The position numbers were made by a program, and so were the translations under genes. From Halobellus litoreus (GTDB lineage: Archaea; Halobacteriota; Halobacteria; Halobacteriales; Haloferacaceae), in assembly GCF_024464595.1 (NCBI RefSeq), contig NZ_JANHAW010000001.1, positions 558,001 through 622,000 on the forward strand: 64,000 nt of DNA. Reading direction: 5' to 3'. Shown here one piece after another: positions 37,033 to 45,482 of this stretch; within the stretch, counting starts at the first letter, position 1; the number at the start of each line of letters is the position of its first letter. Below the pieces are notes generated by a model. It made no database searches. It had not been told where the DNA came from and saw only the letters and a list, made by a program, of their open reading frames with translations.

Positions 37033-38481
37033 CTACTGGAAATTGTGGTAGACCGACTTGATCTGGGTGTACTTCAGCGCGCCGTGTTTCCCGTCTTCGC
37101 CGCCCAGCCCGGACTCGTTCCAGCCGATGTGGTGGCCCTGTTGCGCGCCGCCGCTCCCGTTGATGAACGTCTCGCCGAAGTCGAGGTCCTCCGCGACCTG
37201 CATCGCGTCCCGGTAGCTCTCGGTGAAGACGTAGGAGGAGAGCCCGTACCGCGAGTCGTTGGCGTACGCGACGGCCTGATCCACGGAGTCGACCTCGACG
37301 ATGGGCGCCACCGGTCCGAAGACCTCCTCGCTGACGACGTCCATCTCCTGGTCGACGTCGGCGAGGACGGTCGGTTCCACCCAGTGACCGCCGGAGGTGG
37401 GCGGGTCTGCAACCGACTCCCCGCCCGTCAGGACTGTTGCCCCCTGCTCGACCGCGCCTCGGATCGCGTCCTGCGTTTTTTGGAGTTCCCCGGCGCTCAC
37501 CTGCGGCCCCATATCGGGGTCGTCCCTCGGATCGCCGATTTCGAGCGCCTCCATCGCCGCGACGAACTGCGTTTCAAACTCCTCGCGGACGTCGGCGTGG
37601 ACGTACACCCGCTCGACGCACGTACAGGCCTGTCCCGCGTTGATCGTCCGCGAGGCGACGATGTTCTCGACCGCGCTCTCGACGTCGGCGTCGGCGGCGA
37701 CGATCGCCGGCGCTTTCCCGCCGAGTTCGAGCGAGACCCGGGTGAGGTCGTCGGCGGCGTTGCGCATTATCGCCTTCCCGGTCTCGACGTTACCGGTCAT
37801 CGTCACGTAGTCCACCTCGTCGTCGCTCACGAGTCCGGCCCCGACCGCGCCGCCGCCGGTCACGACGTTCAAGACGCCCGGCGGGAGGTCGACCTCGCGG
37901 TCGAGGACGTCGACCAGTTCGAGCGTCGTCAGCGGCGTCAGTTCGCTCGGTTTCAGGACCGTCGTGTTGCCGGTGACGAGCGCCGGCGCGAACTTCCGGA
38001 CGAAGACGGATATCGGGAAGTTCCACGGGATGATCCCCGCGACCACTCCGTACGGTTTCCGCACCAGGTTGATCGACTGGCGCGGTTCGCTCCCCGGGAC
38101 CACGTCGCCCTCGATCCGACGGTCCCACTCCGACATATACCGGGCGATGTCGGCGGCGGCACGGATCTCGTATTCGGCCACCGAGGACGTCTTGCCCTGT
38201 TCGGTAACGAGGGTCTCGGCCAGCGGTTCGGCGTGGCTCTCGATGACGTCTGCGACCTCACGAAGCAGGTCCCCCCGTTCCTTCGCCGGGCGCCGTTCCC
38301 AGTCGGGCTGCGCGCTGCGGGCGGCCTCCGTCGCGCGCCGGACGTCTTCCTCCGTCCCGGACGGGACCGAATCCACTACCGCTCCCGTCGTCGGATCGGA
38401 GACGGGAATGCTGTCGTCGCTCGTCGGTGCGTGCCACTCGCCGTCGATATAGAGAGGCGTATCGCTGAACTCTGCGGTCAT
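37033..38481 (-). CDS. NAD(P)-dependent aldehyde dehydrogenase (lactaldehyde/glycolaldehyde/succinate-semialdehyde type)
   Basis: 482 residues. Catalytic cysteine Cys286 lies in NAGQACTCVERVYV, the glutamate in LELGGKAP near 240, and the cofactor motif is GNVETGKAIM near 227. The double-cysteine context GQxCxCxERVYV is found in AldA-type lactaldehyde/glycolaldehyde dehydrogenases, which favours that substrate range. It would oxidise a short aldehyde to the acid. It sits between the Pot-like ABC operon and the beta-hydroxyacid dehydrogenase gene on the same strand. Confidence 0.94.
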   Translation of the reverse strand: MTAEFSDTPLYIDGEWHAPTSDDSIPVSDPTTGAVVDSVPSGTEEDVRRATEAARSAQPDWERRPAKERGDLLREVADVIESHAEPLAETLVTEQGKTSSVAEYEIRAAADIARYMSEWDRRIEGDVVPGSEPRQSINLVRKPYGVVAGIIPWNFPISVFVRKFAPALVTGNTTVLKPSELTPLTTLELVDVLDREVDLPPGVLNVVTGGGAVGAGLVSDDEVDYVTMTGNVETGKAIMRNAADDLTRVSLELGGKAPAIVAADADVESAVENIVASRTINAGQACTCVERVYVHADVREEFETQFVAAMEALEIGDPRDDPDMGPQVSAGELQKTQDAIRGAVEQGATVLTGGESVADPPTSGGHWVEPTVLADVDQEMDVVSEEVFGPVAPIVEVDSVDQAVAYANDSRYGLSSYVFTESYRDAMQVAEDLDFGETFINGSGGAQQGHHIGWNESGLGGEDGKHGALKYTQIKSVYHNFQ

Positions 38482-38651
38482 CTATTGAGCGGTTGAGCCA
38501 CAGGAATAAATAATTAGCCTCTGGGCCGGAGCAGTCGGGTCTGAGGGGAGAATTGTCACCCGTATTTTTACCACTAGCGGCTGGACGGCGAGATACCCAG
38601 GGCTGAATCTCAGTGAGAGACTGGCAAAAACTGAGCGAAACGAACCGCGCC

Positions 38652-39527
38652 TCAGGAGCTCACGGCGGCGGCCTTGAAGCCGATCAAGCGGCCGATCAGC
38701 AGCACGAGGACCAGCACCAGTAGGATCTGGATCGAGGCGGTGGCCGCCACCAGCGGTGACGACTCGTACTGCAGGAAGAGGAATATCTCGACCGGCAGCG
38801 TCGTCGAGCTCCCGCTCGAGAGGAACAGTGCGACCAGCGAGTCCGTGAACGAGAGGATGAACGCCAGCAAGAAGCCCGAGACGACCCCGCTTTTCATCAG
38901 CGGGAGCGTTATCTTCCGGAACGCCTGGAACTTGGTCGCGCCGAGGTTTCGCGCCCCCTCGACGAGTTCGGTATCGACCGACTCGATCGCCGTCATCGCT
39001 GTAAGGAACGTGTACGGGATCGTGATGACCACGTGACCCACGACGAGCTTTGCGGACGTCGGAACGAAATCCAGTAAGTTGAAATTGAGCGTTATCATCA
39101 GCGCGAGCGCGATGATCGCCGGCGGGATGATGAGCGGGGAGATGAAGTACATCACGACCTCGTTCTCGAACGGGACGTCACGGCGGACGACGACGTACGC
39201 GGCGAGAATCCCCAGGATCGTCGAGATCGTGGCGGTGGCGACCGCGATCGGTAGGCTCACGAAAAAGAACGGCTCGAAGAACGGGCTCACGAGGAACTCC
39301 TGATACCAGCGCAGGGAGATCCCCGACGGTGGGAATGCCTGCGACTGGGTCGGGTTGAGCGAGATGCCGATCACGATTATGATCGGAAGGACCAGTGTCG
39401 ATACCGCGAGTCCGAGCAGCCCGTAGTAGAGCGCTCGGCCGGCTACGACCGCCGGAGCCGAGAGCGACCGCGAGTTTCGGCCGGTCAGTACGGCCGAAAG
39501 CACGCTCATAATCGCCATCAGTCCCAT
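38652..39527 (-). CDS. ABC transporter permease (PotC-like)
   Basis: 291 residues, about six hydrophobic helices, and a cytoplasmic EAA loop VEGARNLGATKFQAFRKITLPL (about 190-211). It overlaps the end of the upstream permease gene by 10 nt, so translation is coupled. It is the last gene of a substrate-binding protein, ATPase, permease, permease operon resembling spermidine/putrescine importers. The true substrate is unknown. The 170-bp gap to the aldehyde dehydrogenase gene makes co-transcription possible. Confidence 0.93.
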   Translation of the reverse strand: MGLMAIMSVLSAVLTGRNSRSLSAPAVVAGRALYYGLLGLAVSTLVLPIIIVIGISLNPTQSQAFPPSGISLRWYQEFLVSPFFEPFFFVSLPIAVATATISTILGILAAYVVVRRDVPFENEVVMYFISPLIIPPAIIALALMITLNFNLLDFVPTSAKLVVGHVVITIPYTFLTAMTAIESVDTELVEGARNLGATKFQAFRKITLPLMKSGVVSGFLLAFILSFTDSLVALFLSSGSSTTLPVEIFLFLQYESSPLVAATASIQILLVLVLVLLIGRLIGFKAAAVSS

Positions 39528-40423
39528 TCTGAAACCCCCATTCGGTCGCGGACGAATGAAAAGTAGATGTACACAAGCGCGGTAGTCGTGATCGTCAGGA
39601 CCGTCCCGACGGCGCTCGCGAAGGGCCAGTTGAGACCGTTCACGGCGCTATCGTAGATCAACCGCCCCATCGTCAGGTCTGAACGGCCGCCGAGCAAGTC
39701 GGGAGTCACGATGGAGTTCATCGTGAGGACGAACACGAAGATGGTCCCGGTGAGCAGACCGGGCAGGCTCAGGCGGAACGTCACCTTGTAGAACGCCTGG
39801 AGCTGGTTCGCGCCGAGGTTTCGCGCGGCCGGGACGAGCGAGTCCGGGATGTCTTCGATCGACGAGTAGACCGGGAGGACGACGAGCGGGAGGTATACCC
39901 CGATTAGACCGATCGTGACCGACAGCGTGTTCCCCAAGAGTGCGAGTTTGAAACCCAGCAGATCTTGGAGGACAGTGTTGATCACGCCGTTGGTAGCGAA
40001 CAGAACGATCCACCCGTAGATGCGGACCACCGTCCCGACCATAAGCGGGAGGAAGACCGCGAACAGCGCCAACTGGCGACGCAGCGGAGTGGTCGTTGCG
40101 ATAAAGTACCCGAGTGGATACCCCAGTAGCACACAGAATGCGGACACGATGAGCGACAGCCTGACAGTGTACCAGAGCAGTCCCTGGTAGAAGGGGTCGA
40201 ACAGGAGCTGTTCGTAGTGTTCGAGGGTGAAGTTCCACGAGATGATCGTCGTCGCGCTGTACTCGAAGAAGCTGATGTACACCGCATAGAGGATCGGGAG
40301 AATCAGGAAGATCAGCAGGTACGCCGCCGGTGGCACGGCCGGAAGGTACTCGTCCAGCCAGTCCGAGACCCGGTTTGGCCGACGGAATAAGTTGCCCGTG
40401 TAATCGGTGATTGCGCCCAACAT
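39518..40423 (-). CDS. ABC transporter permease (PotB-like)
   Basis: 301 residues with six hydrophobic helices, beginning with a basic N-terminal segment and a first helix near 32-52. The EAA loop reads VPAARNLGANQLQAFYKVTFRL (about 197-218). It pairs with the permease at 38652 to form the channel. It is separated from the ATPase gene by one base. Confidence 0.93.
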   Translation of the reverse strand: MLGAITDYTGNLFRRPNRVSDWLDEYLPAVPPAAYLLIFLILPILYAVYISFFEYSATTIISWNFTLEHYEQLLFDPFYQGLLWYTVRLSLIVSAFCVLLGYPLGYFIATTTPLRRQLALFAVFLPLMVGTVVRIYGWIVLFATNGVINTVLQDLLGFKLALLGNTLSVTIGLIGVYLPLVVLPVYSSIEDIPDSLVPAARNLGANQLQAFYKVTFRLSLPGLLTGTIFVFVLTMNSIVTPDLLGGRSDLTMGRLIYDSAVNGLNWPFASAVGTVLTITTTALVYIYFSFVRDRMGVSEWD

Positions 40424-40424
40424 A

Positions 40425-41462
40425 CTACGCCTCCACGAGTCCGTAATCCTCGAACTGAACGGTCACGCTGTCACCTTTGGTGTACTTCGGTGCGCCCAGA
40501 TCAGTGGTGAGGAACTCGTTGCCACCGACTTCGATCTTGTACTCGGTCACCGAGCCAAGGTGGACCGTGCTGCGGACGGTCCCGGAGAAGACTCGGTCCC
40601 CATCGGAGGGGTTGATCGTGATGTCTTCGGGCCGGATGTAGAGGAGATCCGTGGTTGCGTCAGCGTCCGCCTCGTGCATCGGCAGCGAGATGTCGTCGTC
40701 CTCGAACGCCACGGTACCGTTCTGACCCTTAGTGACAGAGACGAAGTTCGAGTCGCCGACGAAGTTCGCGACGAATTTCGACTGTGGGTCCTGGTAGATC
40801 TCCGACGGAGGCGCGTACCGGACCTTCTCGCCCTCGTGGAGCACGAGCACGCGGTCAGACAGCGTCAGTGCCTCGCGCTGGTTGTGTGTCACGTAGATCG
40901 ACGTGATCTCGAGCCTGTCGTGCAGGTCTTTGATCTCACGGCGCATCTGCTCGCGGAGCTGGCGGTCGAGGTCCGACAGCGGTTCGTCGTAGAGGAGCAA
41001 GTCGGGCTCCAGGACGAGGACGCGGGCCAGTGCGACACGCTGTTGTTCCCCGCCGCTCAAGTTCTGGATATTACGGTCTTCGTAGCCTGGCAGTGAGACG
41101 ATCTCGAGGATCTCGGCGACGCGCTCTTCCATCTCTGCCTCCGTGAGGTTCTCCCGATGTCGGAGCCCGAACGCCACGTTGTCGAACACAGACATATGCG
41201 GAAACAGCGCCAGGCGCTGGAACACGAGCCCCATATTTCGGTCCTCGGGCGGGAGCCCGATCATTTCGTTCCCGGCGACGACGATGCTCCCCGCGGTGGG
41301 GTCGACGAATCCGGCGATCGACTTCAGCATCGTCGTCTTCCCGGATCCCGAGGGCCCGAGAATCGAGACGAACTCGCCTTCTTCGATGTCCAGTGAAACA
41401 TCGTTCACTGCGACGACGTCCCCGTACGTTTTTCGGAGGTTCTGAATGTTTACGAATGCCAT
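40425..41462 (-). CDS. ABC transporter ATP-binding protein (PotA-like)
   Basis: 345 residues from the ATG at 41462. Walker A GPSGSGKTT at 37-45, signature LSGGEQQRV near 135, Walker B LLLYDEPLSDLD near 155, H-loop VTHNQ near 189. A C-terminal TOBE domain (about 270-345) is typical of sugar, polyamine and iron importers. A longer frame upstream (22 codons) starts inside the intergenic promoter zone and is rejected. It stands between the permease and binding-protein genes. Confidence 0.95.
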   Translation of the reverse strand: MAFVNIQNLRKTYGDVVAVNDVSLDIEEGEFVSILGPSGSGKTTMLKSIAGFVDPTAGSIVVAGNEMIGLPPEDRNMGLVFQRLALFPHMSVFDNVAFGLRHRENLTEAEMEERVAEILEIVSLPGYEDRNIQNLSGGEQQRVALARVLVLEPDLLLYDEPLSDLDRQLREQMRREIKDLHDRLEITSIYVTHNQREALTLSDRVLVLHEGEKVRYAPPSEIYQDPQSKFVANFVGDSNFVSVTKGQNGTVAFEDDDISLPMHEADADATTDLLYIRPEDITINPSDGDRVFSGTVRSTVHLGSVTEYKIEVGGNEFLTTDLGAPKYTKGDSVTVQFEDYGLVEA

Positions 41463-41551
41463 TTCTGGATTATAGCTTGAGATTGGCTGGATATTATTTA
41501 TTCTTTGCGGAGAAAATACACCACGCACAGACGCGCTGACGGATGCGGGTA

Positions 41552-42739
41552 TTACGCGCCAGCGATGATTTTCTTGAAGCGCTGGCCGTCTTCCTGCTTC
41601 TGCTGCTCCACCTGGAGCCAGTCGATGCCGACGTCGTACCGCTCCATCTGTTCCTCGCTGGGGCTCATCATCGGGTGCTTCTCTTTAGCCTCTTCGGAGA
41701 TCATCTCGATCGCGTTCGGATTGGCCGGCGGGTATCCCATAGTCTCGGCGAACAGGACTTGCGGTTCAGGGGCCAGATTTCCGTTTCCGAGTATTTTAGC
41801 CTGCTCGAGGCGGTCCTCGCTGGTGTGTTTCGTGATCGGGTACCCCCAGGTGTCCTGGACGCATCCGCCCTCCGGGACCGAGAAGCCCATCGGGAGGCCC
41901 TCGTCGATCTCAATGTTCTCGGCTCGCGCCGAAAGGAAGGGGGCGACGTACATCTCGTCGTTCAGATAGAGAGACCGAGCCTGGTCGATCGAGTCGAAGA
42001 TGATGGGATCGGTCGTCTCGACGAACTCACGGAGCCAGTTCAGTCCCGGCTCGATATTGTCAAGCGAACCGCCCTCGATCTTGTTGATGACGTAGAAGTA
42101 CTTCGAGCCCGCGTTGTCCCAGGGTTCGAATCCGACTTTCCCCTCGAGATCGGGGTCGATGAGCGAATCCCACGTATTGAATTCTTTATCTGTCTTGTCC
42201 TCCCGGTAGGCGATCCCACGCGGGAAGTAGACAGTCCCGCCCATATACTCGTTTTTGAATGCAGGCGGGATGTCGTCGTAGTTATCGAACTCCGTCTGTT
42301 TGATGAGGGCGTCGTTCTGTCCGAGCAGTTCGGCGCGCTGCGCGTCCAGTTCGACGAGTTCGTAGTTCGGATTCTCCGGGTCGCGTTTCAGCTCCGCCGT
42401 GTACTGTTCGGACGAAGCGGTGATGTACTTGTAATTGTATTCCTCTTCGTACGGCGGCTCACCGTTTGCGAACGGTTCGAATAACGATTCCCGCCGGGCC
42501 TCCCCCCAGCTACCGCCGCCGCCGCCGACGCGGACGACTGCCTTGTCGCCACCGGAACTGCCGCCGCTGGAGCTGGTGGTGCTTCCGTCACCGGAACCGC
42601 CGTCGCCGCTACCACTGCCGCCGTCGGACGAGCCACCGCCGCCACCACCAGAACAGCCGGCAAGTCCTGCGACTCCAGTCCCTGCGGCAAGTGCTTTGAC
42701 TACTCTTCTCCGAGATACCGGGCTGTCATTGACACCCAT
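41552..42739 (-). CDS. ABC transporter substrate-binding lipoprotein (PotD-like)
   Basis: 395 residues from the ATG at 42739. The signal SRRRVVKALAAGTGVAGLAGC is a Tat-type lipoprotein signal with a lipobox, followed by a Gly/Ser/Asp-rich linker of about 45 residues and an extracellular solute-binding domain (about 75-395) of the PotD/SBP_bac_8 type. The ligand is unknown. It heads the four-gene importer operon and diverges from the IclR gene at 42908, whose probable operator lies between them. Confidence 0.93.
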   Translation of the reverse strand: MGVNDSPVSRRRVVKALAAGTGVAGLAGCSGGGGGGSSDGGSGSGDGGSGDGSTTSSSGGSSGGDKAVVRVGGGGGSWGEARRESLFEPFANGEPPYEEEYNYKYITASSEQYTAELKRDPENPNYELVELDAQRAELLGQNDALIKQTEFDNYDDIPPAFKNEYMGGTVYFPRGIAYREDKTDKEFNTWDSLIDPDLEGKVGFEPWDNAGSKYFYVINKIEGGSLDNIEPGLNWLREFVETTDPIIFDSIDQARSLYLNDEMYVAPFLSARAENIEIDEGLPMGFSVPEGGCVQDTWGYPITKHTSEDRLEQAKILGNGNLAPEPQVLFAETMGYPPANPNAIEMISEEAKEKHPMMSPSEEQMERYDVGIDWLQVEQQKQEDGQRFKKIIAGA

Positions 42740-42830
42740 AGGTAGGGATATACATACTACTACTAAAACATTTTCAAACATATATGATACTATCCCCGAA
42801 CAGTGACGCACGAGTGAGACCGGACATTTT

Positions 42831-42847
42831 GTTCAACAGTATTGAAC
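42831..42847. promoter_or_regulatory. 17-bp perfect palindrome, probable IclR operator
   Basis: GTTCAACAGTATTGAAC: arms GTTCAA and TTGAAC around CAGTA. It lies in the 168-bp gap between the divergent importer operon and iclR genes. A second copy occurs at 43827-43843. IclR proteins bind such palindromes near their own promoter, so this is a good autoregulatory candidate. Confidence 0.6.
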
Positions 42848-42907
42848 CGAGACGGTAGCTCCGGGAGAACAACAAGATTGTTAATGCATCGCACCCAATT
42901 CCGTGGT

Positions 42908-43678
42908 ATGGCTCAACACGACAACACCCTCAAATCGGTTAACAAGGTGTTCAAGATGGTTGAACACCTCAAAACCAACGGTGGAAAAACGGTCACAGAA
43001 CTATCGAAGGAGCTAGATATGCCGAAGAGTACTGTACAGGTCTATTTGAATACCCTCGCGAAGAACAAGTTCGTCGTACAGAACGGTGCAAAGTACCAGA
43101 TCGGTCTGCAGTTCCTGCAATATGGAATGTACGCGCTCTGGAACGAACCCGTGTTTCCGAACGTCAAATCGAAAGTCGAGGAACTGGCGGACACGACGGG
43201 TGAACTGGCGGCCTGCTTCGTAGAGGAACTCGGAGAGGCCGTGTACGTCTATGGGACGGAGGGAAATCGAGCGATCCGAACAGACCTCACGATGGGTGAC
43301 CGGTCGGGACTCCACTGTACAGCCAGCGGGAAGGCGATATTCGCCCATCTCTCACAGGAGCGAATCGAAGAGATCATTTCACAGCGATCGCTAGAGCGGA
43401 AGACGCCACAGACGATCACGGACCCCGACGAGCTGCGAGAGGAGTTGAAACAGATACGCGAGCGGGGTCACGCGTACTCCAAGGAGGAGTCTGTCGAGGG
43501 GATGCGCTCGGTCGCTGCACCAATTCTGCTCGACGGAGAGGTCGTCTGCTCGATTAGCCTCGCCGGACCTGCAAATCGATTCGTCGGCGAACGGTTCACG
43601 GCCGAGATCCCGGACATCGTGAAGGGCGCAGCCAACGAGATAGAACTGAAGTTGACATATTCCGAGAGTGGTCTGTAG
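42908..43678 (+). CDS. IclR family transcriptional regulator
   Basis: 256 residues from the ATG at 42908. Winged helix at about 5-60 (KTVTELSKELDMPKSTVQVYLNTLAKNKFV), and an IclR effector domain with CTASGKAIFAHL near 138 and AYSKEESVEGMRSVAAPILL near 190. An upstream in-frame ATG (42884) is less likely. Its position next to the importer operon and the LigM-like gene, together with repeated palindromes on both sides, makes it the likely local regulator of that cluster. Confidence 0.94.
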   Translation: MAQHDNTLKSVNKVFKMVEHLKTNGGKTVTELSKELDMPKSTVQVYLNTLAKNKFVVQNGAKYQIGLQFLQYGMYALWNEPVFPNVKSKVEELADTTGELAACFVEELGEAVYVYGTEGNRAIRTDLTMGDRSGLHCTASGKAIFAHLSQERIEEIISQRSLERKTPQTITDPDELREELKQIRERGHAYSKEESVEGMRSVAAPILLDGEVVCSISLAGPANRFVGERFTAEIPDIVKGAANEIELKLTYSESGL

Positions 43679-43690
43679 GCCGTGGACCAG

Positions 43691-43713
43691 AATAACAGAT
43701 GTACATATATTAT
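43691..43713. promoter_or_regulatory. 23-bp imperfect palindromic repeat, copy A
   Basis: It begins AATAACAGATGTACA and ends TATATTAT. It matches copy B at 43767 in 20 of 23 positions. It lies just after the iclR stop, upstream of the LigM-like gene. Possibly a regulator-binding site, though A/T-richness alone could produce part of the resemblance. Confidence 0.4.
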
Positions 43714-43766
43714 AAATATTCTTGACGACAGTACCTCGAGCGCACCTCCATCGGAAGAACCCAAAT

Positions 43767-43789
43767 AATAACATATGTACAAATGTTAT
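43767..43789. promoter_or_regulatory. 23-bp palindromic repeat, copy B
   Basis: Contains the perfect inverted repeat ATAACAT ... ATGTTAT with an 8-nt spacer (ATGTACAA). Copy A begins 76 bp upstream. A possible operator between the iclR and LigM-like genes. Confidence 0.45.
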
Positions 43790-43824
43790 GTCTTGGGCGT
43801 CGCGCAGAGTTTCCGGCGATAAAA

Positions 43825-43845
43825 GTGTTCAACAATATTAAACAC
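43825..43845. promoter_or_regulatory. Second copy of the GTTCAA-N5-TTGAAC palindrome
   Basis: The core GTTCAACAATATTAAAC (43827-43843) repeats the palindrome at 42831 with one arm mismatch, and the arms extend two bases further (GT...AC). A TATA-like GATAAAAG at 43818-43825 lies immediately before it, so a repressor bound here would block that promoter. It is 241 nt upstream of the LigM-like ATG. Confidence 0.55.
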
Positions 43846-43865
43846 GAACCAGAGAAACGATCATT

Positions 43866-43946
43866 ATGGATCTTCTGAACAAGTCCGCGCCGACGATCGA
43901 GCCTGTGTCAGGGCTCCGCACGACTGATCGATACCAGATCTCGTAG
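43866..43946 (+). CDS. Possible 26-codon leader ORF
   Basis: An ATG 20 nt after the second palindrome opens a 26-residue frame (MDLLNKSAPTIEPVSG and on) ending in TAG at 43946. It lies in the leader that a transcript starting near 43848 would have, upstream of the LigM-like gene. It may be only chance. No homologue is known to me. Confidence 0.25.
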   Translation: MDLLNKSAPTIEPVSGLRTTDRYQIS

Positions 43947-44056
43947 CGTGCGACGTTTACAGATGGTTTCGGCGGGAGAATCTACCAACGACGGTTGGAG
44001 GCACAATCGATGGTCCAACGTTCGAACCCCCCATTCCACCCCGGTTGGACGATAGG

Positions 44057-44064
44057 TTTAAATA
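44057..44064 (+). promoter_or_regulatory. TATA box of the LigM-like gene
   Basis: TTTAAATA about 27 nt before the ATG at 44087, giving a leaderless transcript. Confidence 0.65.
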
Positions 44065-44086
44065 ACAAAAACGTATTCACCTCTGT

Positions 44087-45439
44087 ATGGCAGACCGAAG
44101 CCTACAGACAGCTCTAGATGCAGCTCAGGATCCAGTGGGAATGCTCCAACAGGCCGGCGGTCGGTGGGTCTGGCCGCAGGAAGTCAAACGCGAGTACACG
44201 AACTGGATGGACGAGCTTCGCGCCGCCCGCGAAACGTGCGTGTTGGCGGATCTCTCACACCACCAGATGGATCAGGTGATCGAGGGCGCTGACTCGTTCG
44301 ACCTCCTGAAGAACCTCTGTACGAACAGCTTCGAGGGGTTCGACGTGGGCAAGGCCAAGCAGGCCATCTTCTGCAACCCCGACGGCAAGTTCATCGGGGA
44401 CGGGGTGCTGCAGCGACTGGAGGAGGAAAAGTTCGTGATGAGCGGCAAAGTCCCAGCCGCACACTGGCTCGCGTATCACGCTGAAACGGGTGAGTACGAC
44501 GTCAGCGAAACCATCTATCCGAAGTCCTCGAAGACCGACGACGACCCGCATTACTACACCTACCAGGTCCAGGGACCGAACGCCCTCGACGTGATGCAGG
44601 AGATCGTCGACGAGTCTCTCACTGACATCCCGTTCTTCAACTTCAAGCGCGTGACCATCGCCGGCGAGGAAGTTCGCGCACTCCGTCACGGGATGGCCGG
44701 CGAAATCGGCTTCGAACTGCAGGGCCCCTACGAACACGCCGACCTGATCAAAGACGTCATCCTCGAAGCGGGTGAAGAATACGACATCCAACGGCTCGGG
44801 ACCCGTGCGTACGAACCGCTGAGCGTGAAGCTCGGCTGGGTCACGACGCACGTTCCAGCCATCTATACCGGCGAAGCGATGGAAGAGTACCGAGAGTGGC
44901 TGAGTGCGAGCAGCTACGAAGGAACGTATTCGATCGCTGGAAGCTACCACTCGGACGACATCCGCGATTACTACGTGAGTCCGATCGATATCGGCTACGA
45001 CCATATGGTCGAGTTCGACCACGAGTTCGTCGGACGGGAGGCCCTCGAAACCGAGGCGGCAGACCCCGATCGGACACGCGTGACGCTCGTCTGGGACGAC
45101 GAGGACGCGATCAGCATCTTCGCGTCGCTGTTCGACGACGGTGGGCTCCCACACAAGTCGATCGACCTGCCGCGCGATCGGTGGGGCGGTCACCACGACA
45201 AAGTGCTCAAAGACGGCGAGATCGTCGGCGTCTCGAAGAGCTTCGCGTACTCCTACAGTGATCGGGAGATGATTTCCATCTGCTCGATCGATCGAGAGTA
45301 CAGCGAACCCGGAACAGAGGTCACCTTCGTCTGGGGCGAAGACGGCGGTCAATCACCGAATCCGACGGTGGAGGCGCACTCGCAGACAGAGATATCCGCG
45401 ACCGTCGCACCGAGTCCGTACCTCGACGACGCACGATAA
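44087..45439 (+). CDS. LigM/DesA-like tetrahydrofolate-dependent O-demethylase (GcvT family)
   Basis: 450 residues. The two-part GcvT fold is visible, but the sequence resembles vanillate/syringate O-demethylases LigM and DesA much more than glycine-cleavage GcvT. Examples are GKAKQAIFCNPDGKFIGDGV at 88-107, LRHGMAGEIGFELQGPYE at 199-216, IYTGEAMEEYREWLSASSYEG at 259-279 and DYYVSPIDIGYDHMVEFDHEFVGREALE at 294-321. LigM transfers the aromatic methoxyl carbon to THF, giving methyl-THF. The LigM catalytic Arg in GRxPAxxW is Lys121 here (GKVPAAHW), while the Tyr in RAY (242) is present. The substrate could therefore differ from vanillate. DMSP demethylase DmdA is a less likely alternative. Confidence 0.85.
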   Translation: MADRSLQTALDAAQDPVGMLQQAGGRWVWPQEVKREYTNWMDELRAARETCVLADLSHHQMDQVIEGADSFDLLKNLCTNSFEGFDVGKAKQAIFCNPDGKFIGDGVLQRLEEEKFVMSGKVPAAHWLAYHAETGEYDVSETIYPKSSKTDDDPHYYTYQVQGPNALDVMQEIVDESLTDIPFFNFKRVTIAGEEVRALRHGMAGEIGFELQGPYEHADLIKDVILEAGEEYDIQRLGTRAYEPLSVKLGWVTTHVPAIYTGEAMEEYREWLSASSYEGTYSIAGSYHSDDIRDYYVSPIDIGYDHMVEFDHEFVGREALETEAADPDRTRVTLVWDDEDAISIFASLFDDGGLPHKSIDLPRDRWGGHHDKVLKDGEIVGVSKSFAYSYSDREMISICSIDREYSEPGTEVTFVWGEDGGQSPNPTVEAHSQTEISATVAPSPYLDDAR

Positions 45440-45482
45440 GTCGGAACGGACAGCGCGACCGGGCACGTGACGCGCGTCGTGT

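Noticed and set aside
44087-45439. Calling the LigM-like gene a second glycine cleavage T protein
   Set aside because: Its sequence blocks and 450-residue length match O-demethylases; a normal gcvT is already in the gcv operon.
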